64,000 nt of DNA from Dellaglioa algida DSM 15638 (GTDB lineage Bacteria > Bacillota > Bacilli > Lactobacillales > Lactobacillaceae). Under the pieces are notes generated by a model. That model had not been told where the DNA came from. It ran no database searches and saw only the letters and a program-made list of their open reading frames with translations. A program made the position numbers and the translations under genes. Location: contig NZ_AZDI01000002.1 in NCBI RefSeq assembly GCF_001434695.1, positions 186,001-250,000 of the forward strand, read 5' to 3'. Positions 9,795 through 17,850 of this stretch are shown here, piece by piece; within the stretch, counting starts at the first letter, position 1, and every line of letters starts with the position of its first letter.

Positions 9795-9839
9795 CAATTA
9801 AATTATTTAATTGATAGATGACTAAATATTTCATATAGA
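9795..9839 (+). promoter_or_regulatory. Promoter of the restriction-like operon with overlapping palindrome
   Basis: TTGATA (9811-9816) and TATAGA (9834-9839) are separated by exactly 17 bases, a good sigma-A layout, upstream of the gene at 9927. A 9-bp perfect inverted repeat (9795-9803 and 9805-9813, one base between) overlaps the -35 box and could be an operator. No control-protein gene is visible nearby. AT-rich palindromes also arise by chance. Confidence 0.45.
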
Positions 9840-9926
9840 ATTAAAAATAAATGGTGGAAGTACAAGATAAGAAGTTAGTTGAGTCATGGAATCTAATAAA
9901 ACTCCACTGAGAAAGGAATAAAGACG

Positions 9927-10820
9927 ATGAATATAATAAACTCGACGGATATTCTTGAAACTACCATTCGAGAAAAAATGCCAATAATATTGGATATTCT
10001 TTTATTAGACCGTACTAGATCAACACAAAAACTTAAGAAAAACATTATTTGGGCAAATAAAAACTATATAAAATATGGTAATAAATCATACTCTGAGACT
10101 TCTCAAATACAATCAGAACTTGTGACGGGGGAGATGGGAAATATTATTAAACCTCGTGCTTTGAAGTCTAAAGAGGCACAAAAAGAACGAACTAAGTCAA
10201 AAGCTGAAGTATTTACGCCAACTTGGATTATAAAGAAGCAAAATGATATAGTTGACAAAGATTTTCTAAATGATGATTTAGAGACTTATGTTAAACGCGT
10301 GTGGCTGGAAATAACTTGTGGTGAAGCACCTTATATGGCAAGTAGGTATGATATGGAGACTGGGGAAAGTATACAGTTAAATGATAGGGTTGGATTTGTT
10401 GATAGAAAGATAAAACGAATTAATCGTGAGGTTGATGATAAGGCTGAGTGGCAACGATTAGTTGTTGAAGCGTATAAAGCAAGTTACGGATTTGAGTGGA
10501 GTGGGGACTCGTTACTACTTGCAAGAGAAAACTTACTGTACACTTACCGAGACTATTATTATGATAAGTGGCTTGAGGAGCCTCTATATGGTTTGTTTGA
10601 AGATATTGCTAAAATAATTAGTTATAATATTTTTCAAATGGATGGGTTAAAATATATTATTCCGTTCACGGAAAAACGAGAAAGAATAATTGAGACTCAA
10701 ATATCACTTTTTGATACTGAAGAACCTGAAGAAAAATGGGAAATTAAGCCTGGAAAACGTGTAAAAGTAATGAACTGGGAAACTAACAAAATGGAATTTT
10801 TTGATAAAGGAGTTAATTAG
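9927..10820 (+). CDS. Small methyltransferase-like subunit of the restriction system
   Basis: A 297-residue protein resembling short proteins often annotated as restriction endonuclease subunit M. EVFTPTWI (about residues 94-101) looks like the FTP/YTP motif X of N6-adenine methyltransferases. LEITCGEAPYMASRYD (about 126-141) looks like a modified motif I. GDSLLLARENLL (about 191-202) follows. No NPPY/DPPY motif IV is present, so it is probably not active alone. The ATG has an AAAGGA site 10 bases upstream. The next gene starts 2 bases after the stop, so they are co-translated. Function is inferred from neighbours and weak motifs. Confidence 0.6.
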   Translation: MNIINSTDILETTIREKMPIILDILLLDRTRSTQKLKKNIIWANKNYIKYGNKSYSETSQIQSELVTGEMGNIIKPRALKSKEAQKERTKSKAEVFTPTWIIKKQNDIVDKDFLNDDLETYVKRVWLEITCGEAPYMASRYDMETGESIQLNDRVGFVDRKIKRINREVDDKAEWQRLVVEAYKASYGFEWSGDSLLLARENLLYTYRDYYYDKWLEEPLYGLFEDIAKIISYNIFQMDGLKYIIPFTEKRERIIETQISLFDTEEPEEKWEIKPGKRVKVMNWETNKMEFFDKGVN

Positions 10821-10822
10821 GT

Positions 10823-13800
10823 ATGAGGGATAAGACACTTATTAAAACGACTAAGACTATCTATCCACAGGTTTATGCATATGTTACGCCTACTGCGAGT
10901 GAAAATGCTGGCTGGATAAAAATCGGATATACTGAAAAACGTAATGTTGATGATCGTATTAAACAGCAGACACATACTGCGGGGATTGTAACAAAAACGT
11001 TGTGGTCAGAGCCCGCTAAATTTAGTGACACAGACGATTGGTTTACGGATAAACCACTTCATAATTATTTACGTAAGTACAAAGAAAGAGAACGACGACA
11101 GGGCACAGAATGGTTTTTTTACGATAAAGAGCCTGATGCTGCACACATTGATTTTAATGATTTCCGTAATAATAAACTTACTCAAGTTAAAGAAGAGTCA
11201 CAGTATGAACTTCGAGATGAGCAAAAGGCTGCCGTTGACATGACGTTGCAATATGCCAATAATCATCAAGAAGGTAAATTTTTATGGAATGCAAAGCCAC
11301 GATTTGGTAAGACGCTAACTACTTATGATCTTGCTCGTAAATTAGATGCAAGTAAGGTATTAATTGTAACCAATCGCCCTACAATTGCGAATTCTTGGTT
11401 TGATGATTTTGAAAAGTACATTGCTTGGCAAACTGACTTTTCTTTTGTATCTACAAGTGATTCACTTAAAGATAGACCAGTGATGACACGTGATGAATTT
11501 AATGATCAATCACTTAAGAGTGGTAAAGATAAAATGATTTCTTTTATTTCGTTACAAGATTTAAAAGGAGCTATTTCTTTTGGTGGTAGTTATGACAAAT
11601 TAAAATGGGTAAAATCACTTGAATGGGATCTTCTTGTTATTGACGAAAGTCATGAGGGAATAGATACTTTTAAAACAGATATAGCTTTTCAAAATATTAA
11701 ACGTAATTTCACTTTACATCTATCGGGAACACCATTTAAAGCAGTTTCCTCAGGAGAGTTTTCAGATGACCAAATTTTTAACTGGTCGTATGCAGATGAA
11801 CAAGAAGCTAAAGCTGATTGGCCAGTGGGCATTGAAAAAAATAATCCATATGAAAAGTTACCACGACTAAACTTATTTTCTTATCAAATGAGTCAAATGG
11901 TTACTGATGAAGTTAACAGAGGTGCTGAAATTAATGGTGAAAATATTGATTATACCTTTGATTTAAATGAATTTTTTGAAACTAATGAAACAGGTAAATT
12001 TATTCATGAGTTAGATATAAATAAATGGTTAAATGCTTTGTCTCAAAATGAAAAATATCCTTTTTCAACTAAAAAATTAAGAAATGAATTAAAGCATACT
12101 TTTTGGATTTTAAATCGAGTAGCTAGTGCTAAAGCATTGAAAAAACTATTGGAAAATCATCCTGTGTTTGAAAATTATAAAATTGTTCTTGCGGCAGGGG
12201 ATGGTAAAACATCAGATGAACAAATTATTAACCAAAAATCTTTTGATCGTGTAAAAGAAGCAATTAAAAATAATGATAAAACAATCACCTTATCGGTAGG
12301 ACAATTAACTACAGGTGTAACTGTTCCAGAATGGACAGCGGTACTTATGTTATCTAATATGAAGTCTCCAAGTCTGTATATGCAAGCAGCATTTCGAGCT
12401 CAGAATCCATTTGATTTTAAGATAGATGGACAAGTAAAGCGAAAAGAAAATGCATATGTTTTTGATTTTGCACCGGAACGTACGCTTACAGTCTATGATG
12501 AGTTTGCAAATAACTTATCACGTAAGACAACTAATGGTGGTGGAACAACAGAAAATCGTAAAGAAAATATTAGAAAACTATTAAACTTTTTTTCAGTTAT
12601 TGCTGAAGACAATGAAGGAAAGATGATTGAACTTGATGTCAATCAGGTATTGACCATCCCTAAGACAATTAAAGCTCAAGAAGTAGTTCGTCGTGGATTT
12701 ATGTCTAATTTATTGTTTAAAAATATTTCTGGAATTTTTGCGTCAGCAGGTGCTCGTGAAATTCTTGAGCAATTAAATCCGGTTGATCAAGGTAAGGCAG
12801 TACCTCGTAAGACAGATGATAGAATTGATACGAGAGATGTTAAAATTAACAATGATGGTCAAGTGGCTGTTGAACAAAAGGTTGTGAATAGTCAAACGGA
12901 TGCTCACTTTGGTGAAAAGGTTTACGCAGATGTTAATTCAGCGATTGAAGAGATAGTTAATAGTGCTGATATAAAGAATATTGCAAATACAATATCTAAT
13001 ACATTCAAACAAAAGACTCAAGATGCTGTAAAAAATTTGGCAAAAGAAAATGGGTTAACGTCAAAAGCCGCTGAAAAAATTTCAAAGAATAGTGCAAATG
13101 CAATGGCTCATGAAGTAGAAATAGTACAAAAACAAGCAGAAATTAAACATTCTGAAGCAAAAGTTGAATATAAGCGTATAGTTGAAGAATCTCGTAATAA
13201 TGAAGAAGTGATTGCTGAGGCCCAGGTTAACTATGAGACGAAAAAACGACAAATCGATAATGAATTTAATAAAGAAGTGATCGAGACTGTTAAAACAAAA
13301 ACTCAAGAATTAGTTCGTGAGTCTACTAAAACAATTTTAAATAAGTCTGAAGATAAGAAAAAAAATACCGTTGAAGATGATGTACGTGCACGACTACGTG
13401 GCTTCGCTAGAACAATTCCATCATTTTTAATGGCATATGGAAAAACAGACACCGCTTTATCATCGTTTGATACAACAATTAATGATCACGTATTTAAAGA
13501 AGTAACCGGAATTACTTTGGGTCAATTTAGAACATTGCGTGATACTTATAATTTCTTTGATGCGATTGTATTTGATGAGTCTGTACAAGAATTTTTAAGA
13601 AAACGTACTGAACTTTCTAATTATTTTGGTGAAATACATGAAGAAGACATTTTTGATTACATTCCACCACAACAAACAAATCAAATTTTCACACCAAAAA
13701 AAGTGGTTGTAATGATGATTGATAAATTACAGGAAGAAAGTCCTGAAGACTTTACGAATCCGGAAAAAACATTTGCTGATTTATATATGAAATCAGGTCT

Positions 13801-14077
13801 TTACATTACCGAAATTGTAAAAAGGTTGTATGTAGGATTAGAAAACATTATTCCGAATGATGATGAACGATTGAAACATATACTCGAACATCAAGTGTAC
13901 GGTTTTGCACCGAGTGAAATCATCTATAATATTGCACGAAATTTTATCTTTGGATTTGATGAAAAAGGACAGAATATTAATAGTTCTCATATCGTATATT
14001 TAGATACAACCTCATTTGCTCGTGGTGAAGGAGATTTTGAAAAGAAATGTGATGAATTATTTGGAGGTAGAAACTAA
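10823..14077 (+). CDS. GIY-YIG nuclease - SF2 helicase - methyltransferase N-lobe restriction protein
   Basis: A 1084-residue multidomain protein. Residues about 10-100 look like a T5orf172-type GIY-YIG nuclease (VYAYVTPTAS, then WIKIGYTEKRNVDDRIKQQ). About 125-600 is an SF2 helicase: motif I PRFGKT (159-164), motif II DESH (274-277), motif III SGTPF, and a late QAAFRAQNPF motif. About 730-850 is Lys/Glu-rich coiled coil. The C-terminus has IFTPKKVVVMM (about 955) and FADLYMKSGLYITE (about 983), like motifs X and I of an N6-adenine methyltransferase, but ends before motif IV, which opens the next gene. The domain order matches Type ISP enzymes such as LlaGI, with GIY-YIG in place of their Mrr-like nuclease. 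Low GC. Confidence 0.72.
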   Translation: MRDKTLIKTTKTIYPQVYAYVTPTASENAGWIKIGYTEKRNVDDRIKQQTHTAGIVTKTLWSEPAKFSDTDDWFTDKPLHNYLRKYKERERRQGTEWFFYDKEPDAAHIDFNDFRNNKLTQVKEESQYELRDEQKAAVDMTLQYANNHQEGKFLWNAKPRFGKTLTTYDLARKLDASKVLIVTNRPTIANSWFDDFEKYIAWQTDFSFVSTSDSLKDRPVMTRDEFNDQSLKSGKDKMISFISLQDLKGAISFGGSYDKLKWVKSLEWDLLVIDESHEGIDTFKTDIAFQNIKRNFTLHLSGTPFKAVSSGEFSDDQIFNWSYADEQEAKADWPVGIEKNNPYEKLPRLNLFSYQMSQMVTDEVNRGAEINGENIDYTFDLNEFFETNETGKFIHELDINKWLNALSQNEKYPFSTKKLRNELKHTFWILNRVASAKALKKLLENHPVFENYKIVLAAGDGKTSDEQIINQKSFDRVKEAIKNNDKTITLSVGQLTTGVTVPEWTAVLMLSNMKSPSLYMQAAFRAQNPFDFKIDGQVKRKENAYVFDFAPERTLTVYDEFANNLSRKTTNGGGTTENRKENIRKLLNFFSVIAEDNEGKMIELDVNQVLTIPKTIKAQEVVRRGFMSNLLFKNISGIFASAGAREILEQLNPVDQGKAVPRKTDDRIDTRDVKINNDGQVAVEQKVVNSQTDAHFGEKVYADVNSAIEEIVNSADIKNIANTISNTFKQKTQDAVKNLAKENGLTSKAAEKISKNSANAMAHEVEIVQKQAEIKHSEAKVEYKRIVEESRNNEEVIAEAQVNYETKKRQIDNEFNKEVIETVKTKTQELVRESTKTILNKSEDKKKNTVEDDVRARLRGFARTIPSFLMAYGKTDTALSSFDTTINDHVFKEVTGITLGQFRTLRDTYNFFDAIVFDESVQEFLRKRTELSNYFGEIHEEDIFDYIPPQQTNQIFTPKKVVVMMIDKLQEESPEDFTNPEKTFADLYMKSGLYITEIVKRLYVGLENIIPNDDERLKHILEHQVYGFAPSEIIYNIARNFIFGFDEKGQNINSSHIVYLDTTSFARGEGDFEKKCDELFGGRN

Positions 14078-15105
14078 TGAAATTTGATGTAGTTGTTGGA
14101 AACCCACCATATCAAGATAATATTGAAAATCGTGGTGAACAACCGGCTGTTTATAATTATTTTTATGATCTAGCGGAGAAAATTAGTGATAAATATATTT
14201 TGATTTCGCCAGCAAGATTTTTGTTTAATGTTGGATCTACGTCCAATATATGGAATAAAAAAATGATTAATGACATGCACTTAAAAGTAATATATTTTAA
14301 TCAGAAGGCATCAGAATTATTTCCAAATACCGATATAAAGGGTGGGGTGGCAATACTTTATCATAATTCTACTAAGGTTATTGGCCCAATCGGAACATTT
14401 ACCAGTTATACAGAACTTAATGGAATTGTAAAAAAGGTTGTAAAAGACAAATTTTTATCAATTAGTGAGTTACTTTATGGTAATACTAGCTATAAATATG
14501 CCACAGTACTCTGGAAAGAAAATTTACAACTTAAGAGTAGGGTTTCGGGGGGATCCAGTCGCTATCTTTCATCATCAGTATTTGATAAATTACAGGAGAT
14601 ATTTTATGATGAGCGATTAGATGATGAACACAGATATATCAAAATTTTAGGAAGACAGAACAGCAATCGTGTTTTTAAGTGGATAAGACGTGATTATTTA
14701 GCCGAACATCCTAATATGGATAAATACAAAGTGTTGGTTCCAAGCTCAAATGGGTCAGGACAGTTCGGAGAAGTGTTATCAACGCCAGTAATTGAAGGGC
14801 CAAACCAAGGGTACACGGAAACGTTTATCTCATTTGGAGCATTTGATGACATTGAACAGGCAGAAAATCTGTTGACTTATTTAAAAACTAAATTTTTACG
14901 TGGGATGCTTGGTGTTGTGAAAATTACTCAAGGAAATAAGACAAAAGAGGTTTGGTCTAAAATTCCGCTTCAAGATTTTACATCAATCTCAGATATTGAT
15001 TGGTCCCAATCAATATCTGAGATTGATCAACAACTTTATAAGAAGTACGATTTTAATCAAGATGAAATTGATTTTATTGAAACTAAAGTAAAAGAAATGA
15101 AATAA
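14077..15105 (+). CDS. Eco57I-like DNA methyltransferase C-lobe plus target recognition region
   Basis: A 342-residue protein opening with motif IV of N6-adenine methyltransferases: FDVVVGNPPY puts NPPY at residues 9-12. Motifs X and I are missing and lie at the end of the preceding protein, so the two chains should form one methyltransferase. The rest (about 150-342) probably holds the target-recognition domain and ends in a charged helix (FIETKVKEMK). The ATG overlaps the previous stop by one base (TAATG). GGAGGT inside the previous gene, 8 bases upstream, serves it, so the split is translated on purpose. A 22-bp perfect inverted repeat lies in its 3' end. Confidence 0.75.
   Translation: MKFDVVVGNPPYQDNIENRGEQPAVYNYFYDLAEKISDKYILISPARFLFNVGSTSNIWNKKMINDMHLKVIYFNQKASELFPNTDIKGGVAILYHNSTKVIGPIGTFTSYTELNGIVKKVVKDKFLSISELLYGNTSYKYATVLWKENLQLKSRVSGGSSRYLSSSVFDKLQEIFYDERLDDEHRYIKILGRQNSNRVFKWIRRDYLAEHPNMDKYKVLVPSSNGSGQFGEVLSTPVIEGPNQGYTETFISFGAFDDIEQAENLLTYLKTKFLRGMLGVVKITQGNKTKEVWSKIPLQDFTSISDIDWSQSISEIDQQLYKKYDFNQDEIDFIETKVKEMK
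14982..15027. repeat. 22-bp perfect inverted repeat inside the methyltransferase gene
   Basis: Arms 14982-15003 and 15006-15027 are exact reverse complements with a 2-base spacer. They encode the peptides ISDID and ISEID around a central Trp-Ser. No T run follows, so it is not a typical terminator. Confidence 0.9.
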
Positions 15106-15253
15106 TATATTGTAATTAAAGGATACTTCTCAAATAATGTTTAATGGGGAATTCTTGTTATGTTAATATGTTAGTTTTAAGTAAATTATTACTAAATTTC
15201 CATCATAAGGTTTATACTGAATTACATAATTAGACCAATGGGGGATAAAAATA

Positions 15254-17158
15254 ATGACTGTAAATGAACAACTAATTAAAGATGATTTATATGAAGCCGT
15301 GAACGGTGAGTGGTTAAAAACTGCCAAAATTCCTGATGATAAGCCTGCAACGGGTGGTTTTAATGATTTAGCTGATGAGATTGATAAAACATTAATGAGT
15401 GATTTTGAAAAAATGACATCTGATTCAAGTACGCAATCGGCATTAATGCAAGAATTTTTAAACTATTACGCATTAGCGGCTGATTTTGATCGTCGTGAAT
15501 TAGAAGGAACAACTCCGTTGAAGAGCGTTTTAGAGCCGTTAGAAAATTTAACAGGTTTAGCTGACTTTAATGTTAAATGGGCTGACTTTGTACTTGCTGG
15601 ATATCCTTCACCACTTAATTTTGACGTTGACGCTGACATGAAGAATGCTAAAATTAATGCCTTCTTTGCGGCGGCTCCAAATCTTATTTTGCCGGATAAA
15701 ACTTATTATGAGGCAGATAATCAACAAGCCGAACAATTACTTGACGTATTCCGTAAAATGATGACAAAATTATTGGGCGCTCTAGATTACAGTGAAGAAG
15801 ATGTGAAAAAAGTTATTTCAGAGGCATTAATTTTTGATCGCAATTTAGTGCCACATGTTAAAAGTGCTGAAGAATCTGCTGATTATAGTAAAGCGTACAA
15901 TCCACAAACGTTTACTGAATTTGGATTACAAAGTAAAAATGTAAATCTACAAGTGGTTGTTAAGCAGTTATTAAATGGTCAAGAGCCAGAAAAAATAATT
16001 GTGACTGAACCTAAGTACTTGGCTGCAATCGATGATATATTGAATGAAGCTCATTTTAATGAATTTAAAAGTTGGCTAATTGTTAAAACAGTTAGCAACC
16101 TTAGCTCATTTTTATCAGATGATATACGCGTTATTTCTGGTGAATATGGACGTGCGTTATCCGGAAGTAAGGGGCCGAAGAAACAACAAAAATTTGCTTA
16201 TTATTTAGCCATGGGTGCTTATAGCGGTATTGTTGGTGAATATTATGGGCATAAATATTTTGGTGAAGATGCTAAAGCAGATGTTCAACGAATGGTTGAA
16301 AAAATGATTGGTGTATATCAAAATAGATTGGCCAACAATAAATGGTTAACTAGCGCTACACGCGACAAAGCCATCTTGAAATTAAATAAATTAGGTATTC
16401 AAGTCGGCTATCCGGGAAAAATTAATCCACTTTATCAAAAAATGCATGTTGATACGAAAAAACCGTTATTAGAAAACGCGATGGGTTTTGATCAATTAGC
16501 AACGGAAGATATGTTTAGTAAATGGAATCAACCGGTTGATCGTGATCTCTGGGAGATGAGTGCTGCAACTGTTAACGCATATTACCATCCATTTAAGAAT
16601 ATTATTGTCTTCCCGGCAGCTATTCTTCAAGCGCCATTTTATAGTTTAGAACAAAGTAGCAGTGCCAATTATGGCGGAATTGGTGCCGTGATTGCCCATG
16701 AAATCTCGCATGCTTTTGATAATAATGGGGCATTATTTGATGAATACGGTAACCTAAATAATTGGTGGAGTGAAGCTGACTTGGCTCATTTTAAAGAATT
16801 ATCCCAGCAAATGGTTGCCGAATTTGATGGAACTGAGTATGCTGGTCAAAAAGTTAATGGGACTTTAACAGTATCCGAAAATATTGCGGATGCCGGTGGA
16901 TTGAGTTGTGCGTTAGAAGCCGCGAAGGCAGAGCCAAATGCTGATATTTCCGCTTTCTTCATTAACTGGGCTCAAGTTTGGCGTATGAAGGCTTCAACAC
17001 AATATATGCAGTTGTTGCTATCAATTGATGTACATGCACCTGCTAAACTACGCGCCAATATCCAGGTTCAAAATTTAGCTGATTTTTATGCTACTTTTGG
17101 TATTAATCCAGGCGATAAGATGTACAAAAATCCCGATGAAAGAGTTAATATCTGGTAG
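15254..17158 (+). CDS. pepO: M13-family zinc endopeptidase PepO
   Basis: A 634-residue neprilysin-like (M13) metallopeptidase. The zinc site is IAHEISHAFD (HExxH starting at H482), and the third ligand is in ENIADAGGL about 60 residues later. No signal peptide is seen, so it is a cytoplasmic oligopeptidase as in other lactic acid bacteria. It has its own GGGGGA ribosome-binding site and no operon partner. It is the first ordinary chromosomal gene after the accessory island. Confidence 0.93.
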   Translation: MTVNEQLIKDDLYEAVNGEWLKTAKIPDDKPATGGFNDLADEIDKTLMSDFEKMTSDSSTQSALMQEFLNYYALAADFDRRELEGTTPLKSVLEPLENLTGLADFNVKWADFVLAGYPSPLNFDVDADMKNAKINAFFAAAPNLILPDKTYYEADNQQAEQLLDVFRKMMTKLLGALDYSEEDVKKVISEALIFDRNLVPHVKSAEESADYSKAYNPQTFTEFGLQSKNVNLQVVVKQLLNGQEPEKIIVTEPKYLAAIDDILNEAHFNEFKSWLIVKTVSNLSSFLSDDIRVISGEYGRALSGSKGPKKQQKFAYYLAMGAYSGIVGEYYGHKYFGEDAKADVQRMVEKMIGVYQNRLANNKWLTSATRDKAILKLNKLGIQVGYPGKINPLYQKMHVDTKKPLLENAMGFDQLATEDMFSKWNQPVDRDLWEMSAATVNAYYHPFKNIIVFPAAILQAPFYSLEQSSSANYGGIGAVIAHEISHAFDNNGALFDEYGNLNNWWSEADLAHFKELSQQMVAEFDGTEYAGQKVNGTLTVSENIADAGGLSCALEAAKAEPNADISAFFINWAQVWRMKASTQYMQLLLSIDVHAPAKLRANIQVQNLADFYATFGINPGDKMYKNPDERVNIW

Positions 17159-17200
17159 GAGAGTACGACTAATTGGTTATTAACTTTTGAAAATAAAAAA

Positions 17201-17227
17201 AGACAATCGGAATTTTTCCGATTGTCT
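17201..17227 (-). terminator. Terminator hairpin, T run on the minus strand
   Basis: A 12-bp perfect stem (17201-17212 / 17216-17227) with a TTT loop. The A-rich flank at 17194-17200 becomes a U run only on the minus strand, so it serves the gene ending at 17283. Confidence 0.75.
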
Positions 17228-17244
17228 AGAAATATAATCAAATT

Positions 17245-17286
17245 AAAAGATAGGAAGATAGTTATTTCTTCGTATCTTTTTTCTAT
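17245..17286 (+). terminator. Terminator of pepO (probably bidirectional)
   Basis: A 13-bp stem with one mismatch (17245-17257 / 17268-17280) followed by TTTTTTCT on the plus strand. Confidence 0.7.
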
Positions 17287-17753
17287 AAAATTTTATTTTC
17301 GGTTAATTTTTCTTCTAAAATATCAAAATTGTATTCAGAAAGATTTTTTAAACCGTTCTTATTAACATCAAAGAAGGCTGTTAGACTTTCCGATAACATT
17401 AAGTTAATCACACGTCCGGCTTCGAATTGGACCAAGATAACCGGGATACGTGCTTCAACGGCCATACCAACTTCGAACATAGTACCAGAGTCAGGTTCAT
17501 TGCCTTCATCATCCTTATAATCTAGGATAGCGACAACAACATCAGCACGATGCACTTGGCGAGTATCTGCAAGATAAACGGCACGTTGCCAAGGCTTACT
17601 GAATTGCTCATACTGTTCACTTTGGTTATCTTGTGGTAAATAGATATTGTCACCATCAATTGTTTTATTTTCTTTTAATGCGGACACAACTTGTGAAACA
17701 CGTTCACGTTGTTTGTCATCAAAAAACGGACCTGCTAAATAAACTTTATTCAT
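17283..17753 (-). CDS. ndt: Nucleoside 2-deoxyribosyltransferase
   Basis: A 156-residue protein that exchanges bases between deoxynucleosides, an enzyme typical of lactobacilli (purine/pyrimidine salvage). The N-terminus VYLAGPFFDD and the active-site segment DSGTMFEVGMA, with the nucleophilic Glu, fit the family, as does the length. It is a single gene with terminators on both sides. Confidence 0.9.
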   Translation of the reverse strand: MNKVYLAGPFFDDKQRERVSQVVSALKENKTIDGDNIYLPQDNQSEQYEQFSKPWQRAVYLADTRQVHRADVVVAILDYKDDEGNEPDSGTMFEVGMAVEARIPVILVQFEAGRVINLMLSESLTAFFDVNKNGLKNLSEYNFDILEEKLTENKIL

Positions 17754-17817
17754 TAAATGTCGTCTCCTTGAATATATATTTGTCTTTTAAGTATAACATC
17801 ACGTGACCGATTGGACA

Positions 17818-17849
17818 CAAAAAAGGAAGACAAATGCCTTCCTTTTTTT
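17818..17849. terminator. Terminator hairpin between two minus-strand genes
   Basis: A 12-bp stem (17818-17829 / 17838-17849) made of a GGAAG/CTTCC core plus A/T arms. It lies 1 base from the stop of the next minus-strand gene and works on either strand. Confidence 0.75.
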
Positions 17850-17850
17850 G

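Noticed and set aside
9851-9910. A 19-codon frame upstream of the restriction operon as a leader peptide or control protein.
   Set aside because: No ribosome-binding site, no DNA-binding motif and no codon pattern; length is expected by chance.
9927-15105. A classical Type I (HsdRMS) or Type III (Mod/Res) system.
   Set aside because: No separate S subunit and no Mod protein with motifs in one chain; the helicase carries GIY-YIG and methyltransferase parts instead.
15106-15253. An attachment site or direct repeat marking the right edge of the island, matching the sufB side.
   Set aside because: Comparing the sufB end with this spacer by eye showed no shared repeat beyond short AT words.
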